Positions 21,999 through 32,348 of a DNA stretch of 64,000 nt are shown piece after piece. Positions within the stretch are counted from its first letter, which is position 1. The number at the start of each line of letters is the position of its first letter. The DNA lies in contig JAPNXP010000014.1 in NCBI GenBank assembly GCA_028753945.1, positions 1,860,001 to 1,924,000 on the forward strand, given 5' to 3'. The notes beneath the pieces are model-generated. The model was not told where the DNA came from and made no database searches. It saw nothing but the letters and a program-made list of their open reading frames with translations. This DNA comes from Hexactinellida sp. DTS-2022. Its lineage: Eukaryota > Porifera > Hexactinellida. A program made the translations under genes and the position numbers.

Positions 21999-22371
21999 CC
22001 TGCTATTTGATTCGCCATTTTAGTACCTTGATCCCTCAATATTTTGTCCAAAAATAAGTGAACCATTTCAGTAATTGTATTTATGCAACTAGGGCGGTCT
22101 GAGACAGTTCCAAGGGCACTGTCGGTAGGGCCGTTTTGTTCGTGAGCTGGCCATAAGCCTGCTATTTGGAGGGATCTGCCAGCTTACTTCCATTTGTGGG
22201 GTTGCGTCACCCTGCAAATATTTATATGTGATTTTAAATAGTTACCATTTTAGTTATTAGACTGTTATAATTAGTCACAATTATGACTAGTATTTATGTT
22301 GTTGTAACACCATCAGATATTAGTGTTAAAACTGACGCAGCCGCTTCTCTCTTTTATCAAACAAATGTATT
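21999..22371. other. Spacer, no gene seen
   Basis: Contains GGCACTGTCGGTAGGGCCG and CAGCTTACTTCC around 22105-22195. No frame or repeat pair that I can support. Confidence 0.35.
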
Positions 22372-22374
22372 ACA

Positions 22375-22875
22375 GTGGAACCTCCAGAAACGGGGCCTGT
22401 GGAAACGGGGAACCTCTGGAACTGGGGTAAAAAATCCAACAAATTCCTAGTCCCACACAAATGAACCTCCACAAACGGGGAATTAGGTAGAAACGTGGAA
22501 ACGGGGTGATGCTTTTTTCGCCGAAATTTGATTCACACACAAATCAACCTCTACAAACGGGGAATTTTTGCATTCTTAGGTGCGATTTTTCAAAGAAACG
22601 TTTCCCAACAGAATCCAATTAAACACATACTCACCCTTTTGTAACCCATTAAAACTAAAAATCACTATAACATGCAATACAAACTGGAAATATCAATGAA
22701 TATAAGCTTCTAACAGTACATATTGAATTATATCAAGGAACTATGAAGTCTAACTCTCATGAAGACTGATTGTTGACAGTGGTCAACAAGTGTCAGAAAC
22801 GGGGTATTGTTCATAAACGGGGTGCCTGGAAAAAAACTTGCGTCCCTGGCACCCCGTTTCTGGAGGTTCCACTGT
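22375..22875. mobile_element. Tc1/mariner-type MITE, TIR CAGTGGAACCTCCAGAAACG
   Basis: CAGTGGAACCTCCAGAAACG at the left is inverted at CGTTTCTGGAGGTTCCACTG on the right, with TA flanks. Inside, the motif AACCTCYACAAACGGGGAAT recurs several times. About 500 bp, no transposase. Confidence 0.85.
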
Positions 22876-23428
22876 AGTGAGATATCTCGCTCTCTCTGGC
22901 TGCATGGGACGATAAATTTATATTATTAAAATTCGATTGTTGTGCTTTTTTTTGTTTGCTTGTTTTTTAGTTTTTTCCGATTAGATTAGAGTGATAGGTC
23001 TGTTGCATGATATTTTGAGACGCGTGAGATTCTGAGACATTGTATTAGCAAACCATGGATGTGCTATGAGAAATTATACAGTGATATTTTGAGACACTAT
23101 AAAAGGAATTTTTGGCTTATTTTTACTTTTTATTATGAATTTAATTCAAGAATGAGACGCGTGAGATTTTGAGACATTGTATTAGCAAACCATGGATGTG
23201 CTATTAGAATTTATACAGTGATATTTTGAGACACTACTATAAAAGGAATTTTTGGCTTATTTTTACTTTTTATTATGAATTTAAGAATATACTATGATTT
23301 TGACATCATAATATACATAAATCCTATACTATTATCAAATTAATTAACTATATAAGAAACTTAATATCTACATTAATTGTCTTATTCATTTACAACAAAC
23401 AAACAATCAAATCCTTTATTATTTTCAA

Positions 23429-26400
23429 ATGAATCCAAATGAATATGACGAAATCATTCACTTTATTCGCGAAGAAAAATATCCTGAAGCATCTCAAGCT
23501 TCACGTCAGACAAAATGGAACTACAAAAGAAGATTGTCTTCCTATTTTATTGGAGATACCAACAGACTTTTCAAGGTAATATTGACTTCCTTATTCCCCT
23601 AGACCATTTTTAAATATCCCATGGTTTAATTGAATTCTCCCTTTAGAGAGTAAAACTGGAAGGCACAGAGACAGATTTGGCAGTTCCATTGCAGTCTGAG
23701 TTGGACAGCATCTATGAGAAGTTCCATGACGAAGTCGGTCATCCCGGAATAAACACGACCGTACATTCAGTTCAGCGAAGATACACATGGGCAGGCGTTT
23801 CCCAAGACGTTAAAGAATATGTGAGTTTAATTATTCGGCATACTTTCCTAGGTAGCACGTGGTTCGGTCATGGCCGGACCACTTGCCATTTACAGTGACA
23901 TTATTATAAAGGATTGTCCATCTTTGTTCGGACCACTTCTGTATTTGTTCATACTTTATAAAAATTTCCTACCTATCTCGTTTCATTTGAACCATTATTA
24001 TTTTTATTATTCAAATGGGCTATTTAATTTTGAATCATTTTAAATGTTATAATGCATTCTAACTAAATGTATACTAATAGCCAACGAAAACTATTTGAAG
24101 AACTGAATTTTTATTTCTGAATTACAATATACCGTATTGCCTTGAATAGTAGCCGGGGCGATTATTGATTTCAAGCCCCATTTTGGCACAAGAAAATGTT
24201 GTGATTTTCGAGAATGGCGAATATTTGTGGAATATAATCATTTGAGAGAGTCAATAATTGAAGGGAGGCGATAATTTGATATCAACGGTTATTCTAGGCT
24301 GTGTCAAAAAATAATTAGGACCTATTTTGGGGGGGCGATTATTCAAGGGGGGCGATTATTCGAGGGGGGGCTACTATTCAAGGAAATACGGTACTTCTCG
24401 TTTGCGTAATAAATTCTGCTGGATTAAACTACTCTCAAATGACTTAATCTTGTAATATAATTATAAATATCATAACATTATGATTTTAAGTCATGTTTAT
24501 CCAATAATTTTCCATGAAGTGGCATCTGTGTCTATGTCACGTGCTACTTGTGGGACAAGTGGCACATAAGGAAATGTGGCTGTATCTCAGTGGAAAATAA
24601 TCCCAAATTCATAATGATTAGAAACTACGTATTCACTTAGCTTTGTAACATAGTAGTACATATTAAATCATACAATAGTAATGACTTTCTTATATTATCA
24701 AGGTAAAGACTTGCCATATATGTCAGATGACAGCGGCCTTGCCACCTCAACCGCAAAAGAAACTCCAACCAATACCACCTCCTTCTAAAACGTGGAGACA
24801 TATAGGAATGGACCTTATATGCGACCTCCCTGAGAGTGAAGACGGCTATAAACACATTCTAGTCACTGTCTGCTACCTGAGCAAATATGTTGCAGTACGC
24901 CCTCTCAAGACCAATACTTCACAAGAAGTTATTCAGAATCTGAAGGACATCTATCTCGATATGGGATTACCTGATATTATCCAGCACGACCAGGGCAAAG
25001 AGTTCACAAGCAATGTGAGTAGTATAATGTAATACTGTTTGTTAGATTGGTGTTAATTAATTAATTAATTAAAATTAAATAACTTATATAATTATCATAA
25101 TTTTCTAATTTTACACACTAACATTATAGAATGTATAGTTATTTGTATTTATTTATTGTATTTAACAGATATTTAAGGAATTCAACCAGAAATTGGGAAT
25201 AGACAATCGTAGCACTCGTCATGGCTAACGGCTTAGTCGAAGCGCACAACAAGATTCTGAAACAGTTAGTATTTTGTAATATAATTTTAAGACCAATTTA
25301 CGAATTACCAATATAGAAAACTGATTAAAATGGAGAGCCAGATAGGGGATCATTGGTCCAAACTGCTCAAACAGGCTGTGCTTGCGATGAACTCCTGCAA
25401 GAAAAGATCCCTCGGACAAACTCCATTCAAGGTTATGTGGGGAAGAGAGTCCCGGCATCAAGATCTCTTGTCCACCATTAACGACCTGCATACCAACGAT
25501 GAGGAAGACTTTGATTTGGAAGAATCGATTTTCTCTGAACTCACAGATCCACTAGATGATATCGAAGGTATAAACGACATCTTTTGCCCACCTCCTGATA
25601 ATCCCCTCGAAGCAGTTAGCAACATCGATGAATCTCGAACTTCTACACAGCAATCAGCTATGGACTGCATCAGTTTTGAACAACTCAAGCAGAAGATACA
25701 ATATGATAGGAAAGTTAACACTAGTCGGTTAGTTGAACTGATGACGATATTTAATTCATACATAACACACAGCCTATCTTGTTACTAATGTTCGATTCAT
25801 TATTTCGATAATAATTATTTTCATAATTATTCTCTCTGTAATTAGTGCCCCTCTAAGGAAGGATGATAAGATAAATTTATACCAACATGCCCAAACTAAA
25901 ACACATGCCCAAAACAAAGAAGCAAACGAAACATCTTGGGCCTTACACGGTTTCGAAAGTAACAGAAAGCCATGTTACAATTTCTCAAACAGAATTAGGA
26001 ACGAAGAAGGACAAAAAGATTCCAATCCATATCACAAGACCTTACTTCGAAAGATCCTCTAGTCCCAAGAATACTAAGAAGAAAGTAAGCCTCGATACTA
26101 GCATCGGAATCAACACCTCACAGGTAAATTCATTGTGATTGAGTTGTTATTTAAAAGATAAAATAGTGTTAATAGTAAAATATTCCTTTTTTAGATGTAT
26201 CAGAATCTCTTCGGATTTTCTACGGAATCTATATTTCAACACCTTAATAACTTAAAAGTAAGCTTCCCGTTTCACATCTATAGTCTAATTCATTGAGTGT
26301 AATCTTTATTGACACTCATTGTTATTTTCGCTTTACACCTTCTCTTGACGTCAATCCAGAATATTTGTAACATTCCGTAATATTTTTCTTACAATGTTGT

Positions 26401-27543
26401 AATTTGTAGGAAATCCTAAAGCAGAATATACGTGGGCAGACCTTCATGACTCCTCTACATGAAGAGCTGCACCACTTGCTATACAAAGCGCACAGCTACA
26501 CTCCCAACACGATGTTATTCGAGTATTTGGATGGCGGAAAAGAAGAGGAAGTTGTAAGTTAATTAACAATGATTCATACGATAACTACAAATTATCATAT
26601 TATCCATTTATTGTAGAAGAGAGATATTATGGAGATTATACTCGGATGGACAACAGATCTCTACCCCAGCTATACAGATACCCAACGTGCTAGATACACA
26701 CACAAAGTACTGTATTTCCTGGTAAGTAATTTAATCTAACAATACAGTCATACAACTCAATTCAATTTAAATTAGTATGTTTGTTTAGTATATCAAAGCA
26801 AGTTGTGACATTAAAATAATTCTTATATTTATTAAATTGTAAACAAATTAATATTTTAGGGAATGCAGTATCTAAACACAATGCTATGGGAATCATTTCA
26901 CGACGCAGTTCCGCTTCGTAATCCCTACGACACACCGATGGACCCAAGGATCACAGTGATAGATGAAAATTGGCAGCGAAGTAAATGCGATATGTTGGGG
27001 ATATCATTTGAATCAGTTTGTAGACAACCATTTAATAGCGTTGGGAAGTTACTTAGCGGTTTTGAACCATGCGAAACGGAACATATCGAAGGAGATGGTA
27101 ATTGTCTATTTCGATGCATATCCAAATTAATTACTGGGAGTGAAAACAGCCACCTACATCTTCGTTCCATCATCTCTCGCTTTATCGCCAGTGAAGGAAC
27201 AAGGAAACTAGGATGGTATTTTCAAACCAAACGAACGACACCGTGTGAATACCCTAGCACATAAAGACTTATGAATCGTGAATCCATTTGGGGAACAGAT
27301 GTGGAAATTTATGCTGCTTCTGCTATTCTTGATGCCGATGTCTACATTGCAAATAACTTCTACACAACGAAAGACTCAGTAATTCGCGAGGTGCGTTGGA
27401 GTTTACACAGAGCCACAGATAACCCTACAGCCATCCTTTATATCCAAAACTACTTCGACCACTATCAACCTGTCGTATCAATGCTGATCACGAATTACAA
27501 GACATATGGAACTATTTCAGATGATGTCCAAACGATTGAATAA
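23429..27543 (+). pseudogene. Ginger transposase-OTU polyprotein gene, copy 1
   Basis: Ten exons with GT-AG introns: 23429-23575, 23647-23820, 24703-25014, 25169-25264, 25317-25727, 25846-26123, 26195-26257, 26410-26553, 26617-26721, 26860-27543. Exon 1 encodes MNPNEYDEIIHFIREEKYPE. Exons 2-3 form an H2C2 zinc finger (HDEVGHPGINTTVHS ... CHICQ). Exons 3-4 are the integrase core, with Asp in GMDLICDLPE, Asp in IIQHDQGKEF and Glu in NGLVEAHNKILKQ. Exon 6 has a GPY/F module (KHLGPYTVSKVTESH). Exon 10 is an OTU cysteine protease (EGDGNCLFRCISK, WGTDVEIYAAS, His in YFDHYQPV). Defects: a frameshift in exon 4 just before the catalytic Glu, another in exon 6 (LYQ to MPK), and a stop at 27262-27264 inside OTU. 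It would bind and move Ginger ends if intact. All three defects are shared with copy 2. Confidence 0.85.
24132..24391. mobile_element. MITE in Ginger intron 2 (TIR CCGTATTKCCTTGAATAGTA)
   Basis: CCGTATTGCCTTGAATAGTA on the left and TACTATTCAAGGAAATACGG on the right, with TA on both sides. Contains repeated GGGGCGATTATTCAAGG units. The same insertion is in copy 2 at 44069-44328, so it predates the duplication. Confidence 0.85.
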
Positions 27544-27888
27544 CAGCTCACAACACTCTATCGAAAGCGCTCAAAGGCAAGGTACATCGAACTTTGTGGG
27601 GACCTCTGCTCGAGGTTATTCAGGCAACGCAATCCCAATCATGGTGAGCCCAGAATATGGAAACGTGACCTGCAACGGCATATCCCCAGTGGCGAAAGAC
27701 GAGCTGTTATCTACGATCTAGGATGCAAAAGACTGACGACTAGTATGTAGGTAAATTATCTGTGGAATCAAGTGAGTTAACATTTTTAATTATCTACTAA
27801 TATACTTTATACTAAGTAATTAATTAGTTTCTATTTAGTAAGTCCACCATACACGATGTAACTTTGTTACATCGTATATTATTAAGTA

Positions 27889-28121
27889 CAGTGAACTCCC
27901 GTTATAACGAATTGCGGACATCGATTTAATATTTGTATACACCTGAATTTGTTAAAAGCTGATTAAAATTAATTACTCAGAAATTTATGGGATAAGAAAT
28001 ATCTTCGTTAAAAAGAGATTACATATATCAATTTATTTGACTATAGTATAGTTAAATATAAGGATGTCCGGACTATTGAACTTTGTTATAAGCCGATTTA
28101 TAGCCGACTTGGAGTTCACTG
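27889..28121. mobile_element. Tc1/mariner-type MITE, TIR CAGTGAACTCC, in Ginger copy 1
   Basis: CAGTGAACTCCCGTTATAAC at the left, GGAGTTCACTG at the right, TA flanks. Non-coding. Same insertion in copy 2 (40338-40570). Confidence 0.8.
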
Positions 28122-28195
28122 TAATAGTGTTTAATTTCATAGTTTGAGTAATTTACTGTAACTTAACCTATTTTCCTTTGAGAGTTTTTTTTGTA

Positions 28196-28328
28196 CACTG
28201 GGAACCGCATTATCAGGGCGCATCAATGCGATGCTCATTCTGTTATGTCGTTACACACATACGAACGAAGGCTAATTAACTTAAAAATTGGGGCCGATTG
28301 AATGGATATAGCTATGCGGTTTCCACTG
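28196..28328. mobile_element. Tc1/mariner-type MITE, TIR CACTGGGAACCGCAT, in Ginger copy 1
   Basis: CACTGGGAACCGCATTATC at the left and ATGCGGTTTCCACTG at the right, TA flanks. Same insertion in copy 2 (40131-40263). Confidence 0.8.
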
Positions 28329-28976
28329 TATGAATGGAGAGGATAGGGCGGCTGTGTGGGGAAAAGGAGGAGGCCCCAAAAATAATAATTGGCTAATACA
28401 ATCAAAACTGATTGAAAAAATAGTTTACCTTTTACTGATCTTATAAATATATGTATATCTCTTTCTAGACATTCTCCAAGTTTAAGTATGATACATTTAG
28501 AAATAAGTTAATCGTTGTGATTAATTCTTTTAGCTATTATATTGGTAGGCTAGTAACCATAAGTCGTCAGAAATCTAGGAATATATTATAGAAATTCAGG
28601 AGAAATAAAAAGGTTTAAACATTTTAAAAAAATCTTTTTATTTCGTAACAACAAAGTTTGTTAGAAATATTTTGTTTGTATTATTTTGTTAAATAAGGTA
28701 AGTGCTGGCAATTGACGTAATTGACACTGTGTATTAGAATTTCGTATGTGGGCAATACAAAGTTTACTTTAATTAAAGTAATAGTTAATTAACAAACTTA
28801 CCTAACTTAACAACAAAGTTTGTTAGAAATATTTTGTTTGTATTATTTTGTTAATCGTAATCAGATAAGGTAAGTGCTGGCAATTGAAGTAATTGACACT
28901 GTGTATTAGAATTTCGTAGGTTGACTATGAAAATTTAATAACTATAAGTAATAGCTTACAAAGCTACATAATTTAT

Positions 28977-29192
28977 ATGTTACTATTTTACTTACTAATA
29001 TTTTATTTGAGAAAGTGGGAAGGGGAGAGGAGGGCTTGGGAAGGGGAGAGAAGGGAATGGCGGGAGGAAAGATTTTGGAAGGAGGGGGAAATTTTGACGT
29101 TGAGGGGATTGCTGAGGGAGAGAATGAGTAGTAGGAGGAGGAGGAAGGAGGACAGGAGGAGAAGGGGGGTATTGTTGGGGATAGTATTGTGA
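28977..29192 (+). other. Purine-rich tract with 71-codon open frame
   Basis: 200 bases of nearly pure A/G on the plus strand (GGAAGGGGAGAGGAGGGCTT and similar) keep one frame open. The peptide would be very rich in R, E, W and K. Low complexity makes coding doubtful. A counterpart is present in copy 2 (39267-39482) and, as a pyrimidine tract, in copy 3 near 55905-55990, so the tract belongs to the family. Confidence 0.5.
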
Positions 29193-29777
29193 TAATTTAT
29201 TTAATTAATGTTGTGTTTTTTTATTTAGTTTATGTATTTATTATTAGGTTTCATTTATATTAATTTAGTATGTTCATTCTGTTTGTTTGTAATAGTTGTT
29301 TTTGTTTTTGTTTAATTAAAGTTGTGTCTCTGCAATTGTTAGTATTATAACCATATGGTGAATTGGGAAATTAGTAGATTATGGAAACTAGTCAAATCAG
29401 ATATACATTGGAAATTGGGCGTTTTAAGTTGCTATAATTATCAGTAATTTAAATTAATTTGAAAGGGATACTTATTGCAGATAGAATATAACATATAGTG
29501 AGATGTTCAAAACAGGTAATCACTCAGAAATTGTTATATACCAGCGTCTCAAAAGAATATATAATAGCACATCTATGTCTCTGGTTTATCTTTGCTATCG
29601 TCTCAAAATCATAGTATATTCTTAAATTCATAATAAAAAGTAAAAATAAGCGAAATATTACTTTTATAGTAGCGTCTCAAAATATAACTGTATAATTTCT
29701 AATAGCACATCCATGGTGTATTTAGTGTATCACTTAGGCGTCTCAGAATCTCACGCGTCTCAAAATATCATGCAACA

Positions 29778-30080
29778 GGTCTTTTCCCGATTATATTAGA
29801 GTGATAGTTCGATATAGAACTGATTTATTATTGAGATAGATACTCACTTCCAATGTTATAAGAAGTAATCATGTATACTGAATCCGATTTTCGTATTTAC
29901 AAATTCCATTTTGAATCATAGCTGAACAACCAACCTCAGAACAACTATGAGCGATGAGAAACTTTCGGACTTTGGGCGATTCATAGACAAAGGGCCATCG
30001 CTTGAATTGGAGGAAGTTCTGTATAAAAACTAGAATTGAATCCAGAGTTAGGTCGAATTTTATCACTTCAATATATTATA
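29778..30080. other. Spacer after Ginger copy 1
   Basis: The first 35 bases (TCCCGATTATATTAGAGTGATAG) echo the sequence just before copy 1 (TCCGATTAGATTAGAGTGATAG, 22977-22998). No gene. Confidence 0.5.
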
Positions 30081-30082
30081 AG

Positions 30083-30113
30083 TACAGTAGTGAAAAGAGT
30101 TTTCACTACTGTA
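30083..30113. mobile_element. Collapsed mariner-type MITE: two TIRs and a 3-bp loop
   Basis: TA-CAGTAGTGAAAA-GAG-TTTTCACTACTG-TA is a perfect inverted repeat with a 3-base loop flanked by TA on each side. It looks like a mariner-type element reduced to its two ends. Confidence 0.55.
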
Positions 30114-30115
30114 CT

Positions 30116-30700
30116 AATAGAATGCTTAGACATCGTTAGCTTAATAGTAATTAAATGGAGGGAAGCCAATTTGGGTCAGAGGTAGTGCCAGAGTATCTCA
30201 AGGGGCAAGGGTGTAGATCTGGGGAGCTAGGTGTCTTAAGTCCTCCAATATTTTACATAAACAACATGTAAACTATATACTCGTACTATTTATATCACTC
30301 AGCATGCGGTGTTAGCCTCATCTACAGCCCTGAAAGGGTGCCATGGCCCTAGCTAGCCTCCCCTTGGGTGCGCTTTTTTAATGCAAGTTATATTGTCTAA
30401 TTAGTGTAAATGGGTCAATGTAGTTCGAATTATTGTTTGGACTGGAGTAAAGCGTCTCATACCATATAGATACTTAATAAAACAAAAAGGTCCATTTGAT
30501 TCAAGAACAAAAGATGCATATGTTACAACATCCAATATTATATTGTGAGATTGTGAGTAAATGAGTGAAAATAGTAATGAAAGTGTTGGTTGGGACTGAA
30601 AGAGCTAATCATTTACCTAGAAGCAGGATCGGAATCGCCTCTCTTTGGGGGTGGTTCCATTAAGTGACTAGGGGGAGGGGCAGGTTAACAAATCACTATT
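30116..30700. other. Non-coding spacer
   Basis: No frame above about 60 codons and no repeat pair. Includes a GC-richer stretch near 30310-30370 (GGCCCTAGCTAGCCTCCCCT) that may be a MITE end without a partner. Confidence 0.35.
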
Positions 30701-30708
30701 ACACAAGG

Positions 30709-30938
30709 CAGGCCAGTAGCCAGAAGTAGTAGTGGGTGAGGCTATGAGGATTGCAGGGGAGCTGAGTATAATAATTCAATATGAAGACCCTGGGTAGGGG
30801 TGCATTTAGGATTTGCTATAAGGGGGGTTGTGGTTTCTAAAATACCGCAATAATATACAATTCAACAACAAATCCAAATGTCAGATATATCACAAAAGTT
30901 AACCTAGCCTCGCGAGCCTCCCCCTAGCTACTGGCCTG
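30709..30938. mobile_element. hAT-type MITE, TIR CAGGCCAGTAGC, TSD ACACAAGG
   Basis: CAGGCCAGTAGC (left) and GCTACTGGCCTG (right) are perfect inverses. ACACAAGG is duplicated exactly at 30701-30708 and 30939-30946. 230 bp, non-coding. Confidence 0.92.
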
Positions 30939-31033
30939 ACACAAGGACGAATAAATGGGGGAGCATGTGCATTGCACTATGGAACTATGGCCGGTCCAAG
31001 CAACTACTACTTTTGATCTTGGATAAATCTTGG

Positions 31034-31503
31034 CTTTGAGCAGGAATATGATAAATACATACTTTTGGATCAACAATTAATATTTAGAGTGTTTCTAATG
31101 GTATATTCGCACTCAATACGCATACCCGAGAAAAACAAGGGGTCACTCGATATGGTTAGTCCAAATTGGGAGATCGGAATGTTATCACATTCTTACCGTT
31201 GCTATGGAATACCAAAAAATATTCTCACCAAATATAGTCAATATACCTATCAAAATGCTGGATATTAAGTACTGAGCACGAATCTGACTCGTTAATAATT
31301 GATTTGAATGAGCTATCCTGTATTTATACTGCCGGCGATTTCGATTGGGCACAAATTTTTGACCCCCTGAAAAATTTTTCTTCCAAAGATTCTGCTATGT
31401 GCCATAGCTGAAGTTGATCAGAACCTATAATACTACAATTGTGCAAAATATGGCACTTTTATCTCGAAAATGCACAATCTTGCACAATATTGCTGGACTA
31501 TTA
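31034..31503 (+). repeat. ~470-bp repeat, right member of an inverted pair
   Basis: Inverse of 21527-21998. Keeps the parallel 67-codon frame (31065-31268) with the same peptide core GSLDMVSPNWEIGMLSH. See the left member. Confidence 0.75.
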
Positions 31504-32348
31504 CAAACTCATTGGAAGAACAAATGAGACCATTATCCAAATGACTACAATTCTATAAATTCTCATGCCCATATATGGTGGTGTCAATTCAGTGATGTGA
31601 CAATAAAATTGTAATTTAAAAAGTAGCTAGAGCTTAGCTCTAACTTTCCAGTCATATCAATGATCCATTTAAACCAATATCCTAAAACTAATGGAGATAA
31701 AATCCCCAAAGTTTCGGAAATAATAATAATAAACTTTGCAAGCTTCTTTCTCAAAATATTAGTGTTGACCATAGTGACGTAGACGGGGGACATCACTGGG
31801 ACCACAATAGAGTACTTAGAGTTCTGAAAAAAATTCGCACATATTCTTATAGTGTTTTTGAACTGATCGGCCACTACGAATCCTAAATTTCAAATTTTAT
31901 ACCCGGAGGTGCTTGTTTAAAGTTGGATTAGAGTATAAATCCATGGTATTTCAGACAAATTTGGTAAAATAAAAATAAAAACCCATGCAGATATCTGAAT
32001 TGATTAGTGAGCTATCTAACAAATTTCATTAGACTCTAAACTAGTTGTATAGGCATTACTGAAGTTAGTAAAATTAATTGATTATGAATCCATACTGATT
32101 GAAACTATGTTACCCCCCTATAAAGCTCTAAAACGTAATTCTAAAAAGAGAATCCTTATATAGAGCTGAGCTTTGTCGAGTTCAGATTTTTTCCCATACT
32201 AAAAGCCCAGGCTTACTTTCTAAAGGTCAATTTCAAAGTTTGGGGGAAAAACTGACCTTTCTCAGTGCCTGAATACACATACTGAAAAACTGAACTCCAC
32301 TAGAGCTGAGCTCTATATAAGTAATTTCATCCAAAAATATCTCAATAC
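31504..32348. other. Non-coding region with TAGAGCTNAGCTCTA palindromes
   Basis: Palindromes CTAGAGCTTAGCTCTA (about 31627) and CTAGAGCTGAGCTCTA (about 32300), and a half-site near 32162. The same palindrome occurs at about 21483. No gene. Confidence 0.45.

Larger units (their letters stand above)
27544..29000 (+). other. Ginger 3' non-coding region with two MITEs and a tandem duplication
   Basis: Contains two Tc1/mariner-type MITEs and the palindrome ACGATGTAACTTTGTTACATCGT (27853-27875). A roughly 100-bp imperfect direct duplication lies at about 28645-28740 and 28810-28920 (shared text ACAACAAAGTTTGTTAGAAA and GCTGGCAATTGA). The short frame at 27506-27721 overlaps the end of the OTU exon and is probably not coding. 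Confidence 0.6.
23001..29777 (+). mobile_element. Ginger-type transposon, copy 1 (TIR TGTTGCATGATATTTTGAGA)
   Basis: Starts TGTTGCATGATATTTTGAGA and ends TCTCAAAATATCATGCAACA. The 4-bp target GGTC is duplicated (22997-23000, 29778-29781). TGT...ACA ends, 4-bp TSDs and a Gypsy-integrase-like DDE protein are the marks of Ginger elements. The ends are long and modular: two units of about 150 bp at the 5' end, each with GAGACGCGTGAGATT and AACCATGGATGTGCTATTAG, and fewer at the 3' end. The interior carries one ten-exon gene (23429-27543), three nested MITEs and a purine-rich tract. Copy 2 (38538-45458) is almost identical and inverted. Confidence 0.9.

Noticed and set aside
24600..24860. Minus-strand frame of 72 codons opposite the Ginger integrase core
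   Set aside because: Opposite strand of a clear DDE domain; identical in copy 2 only because the copies are identical.
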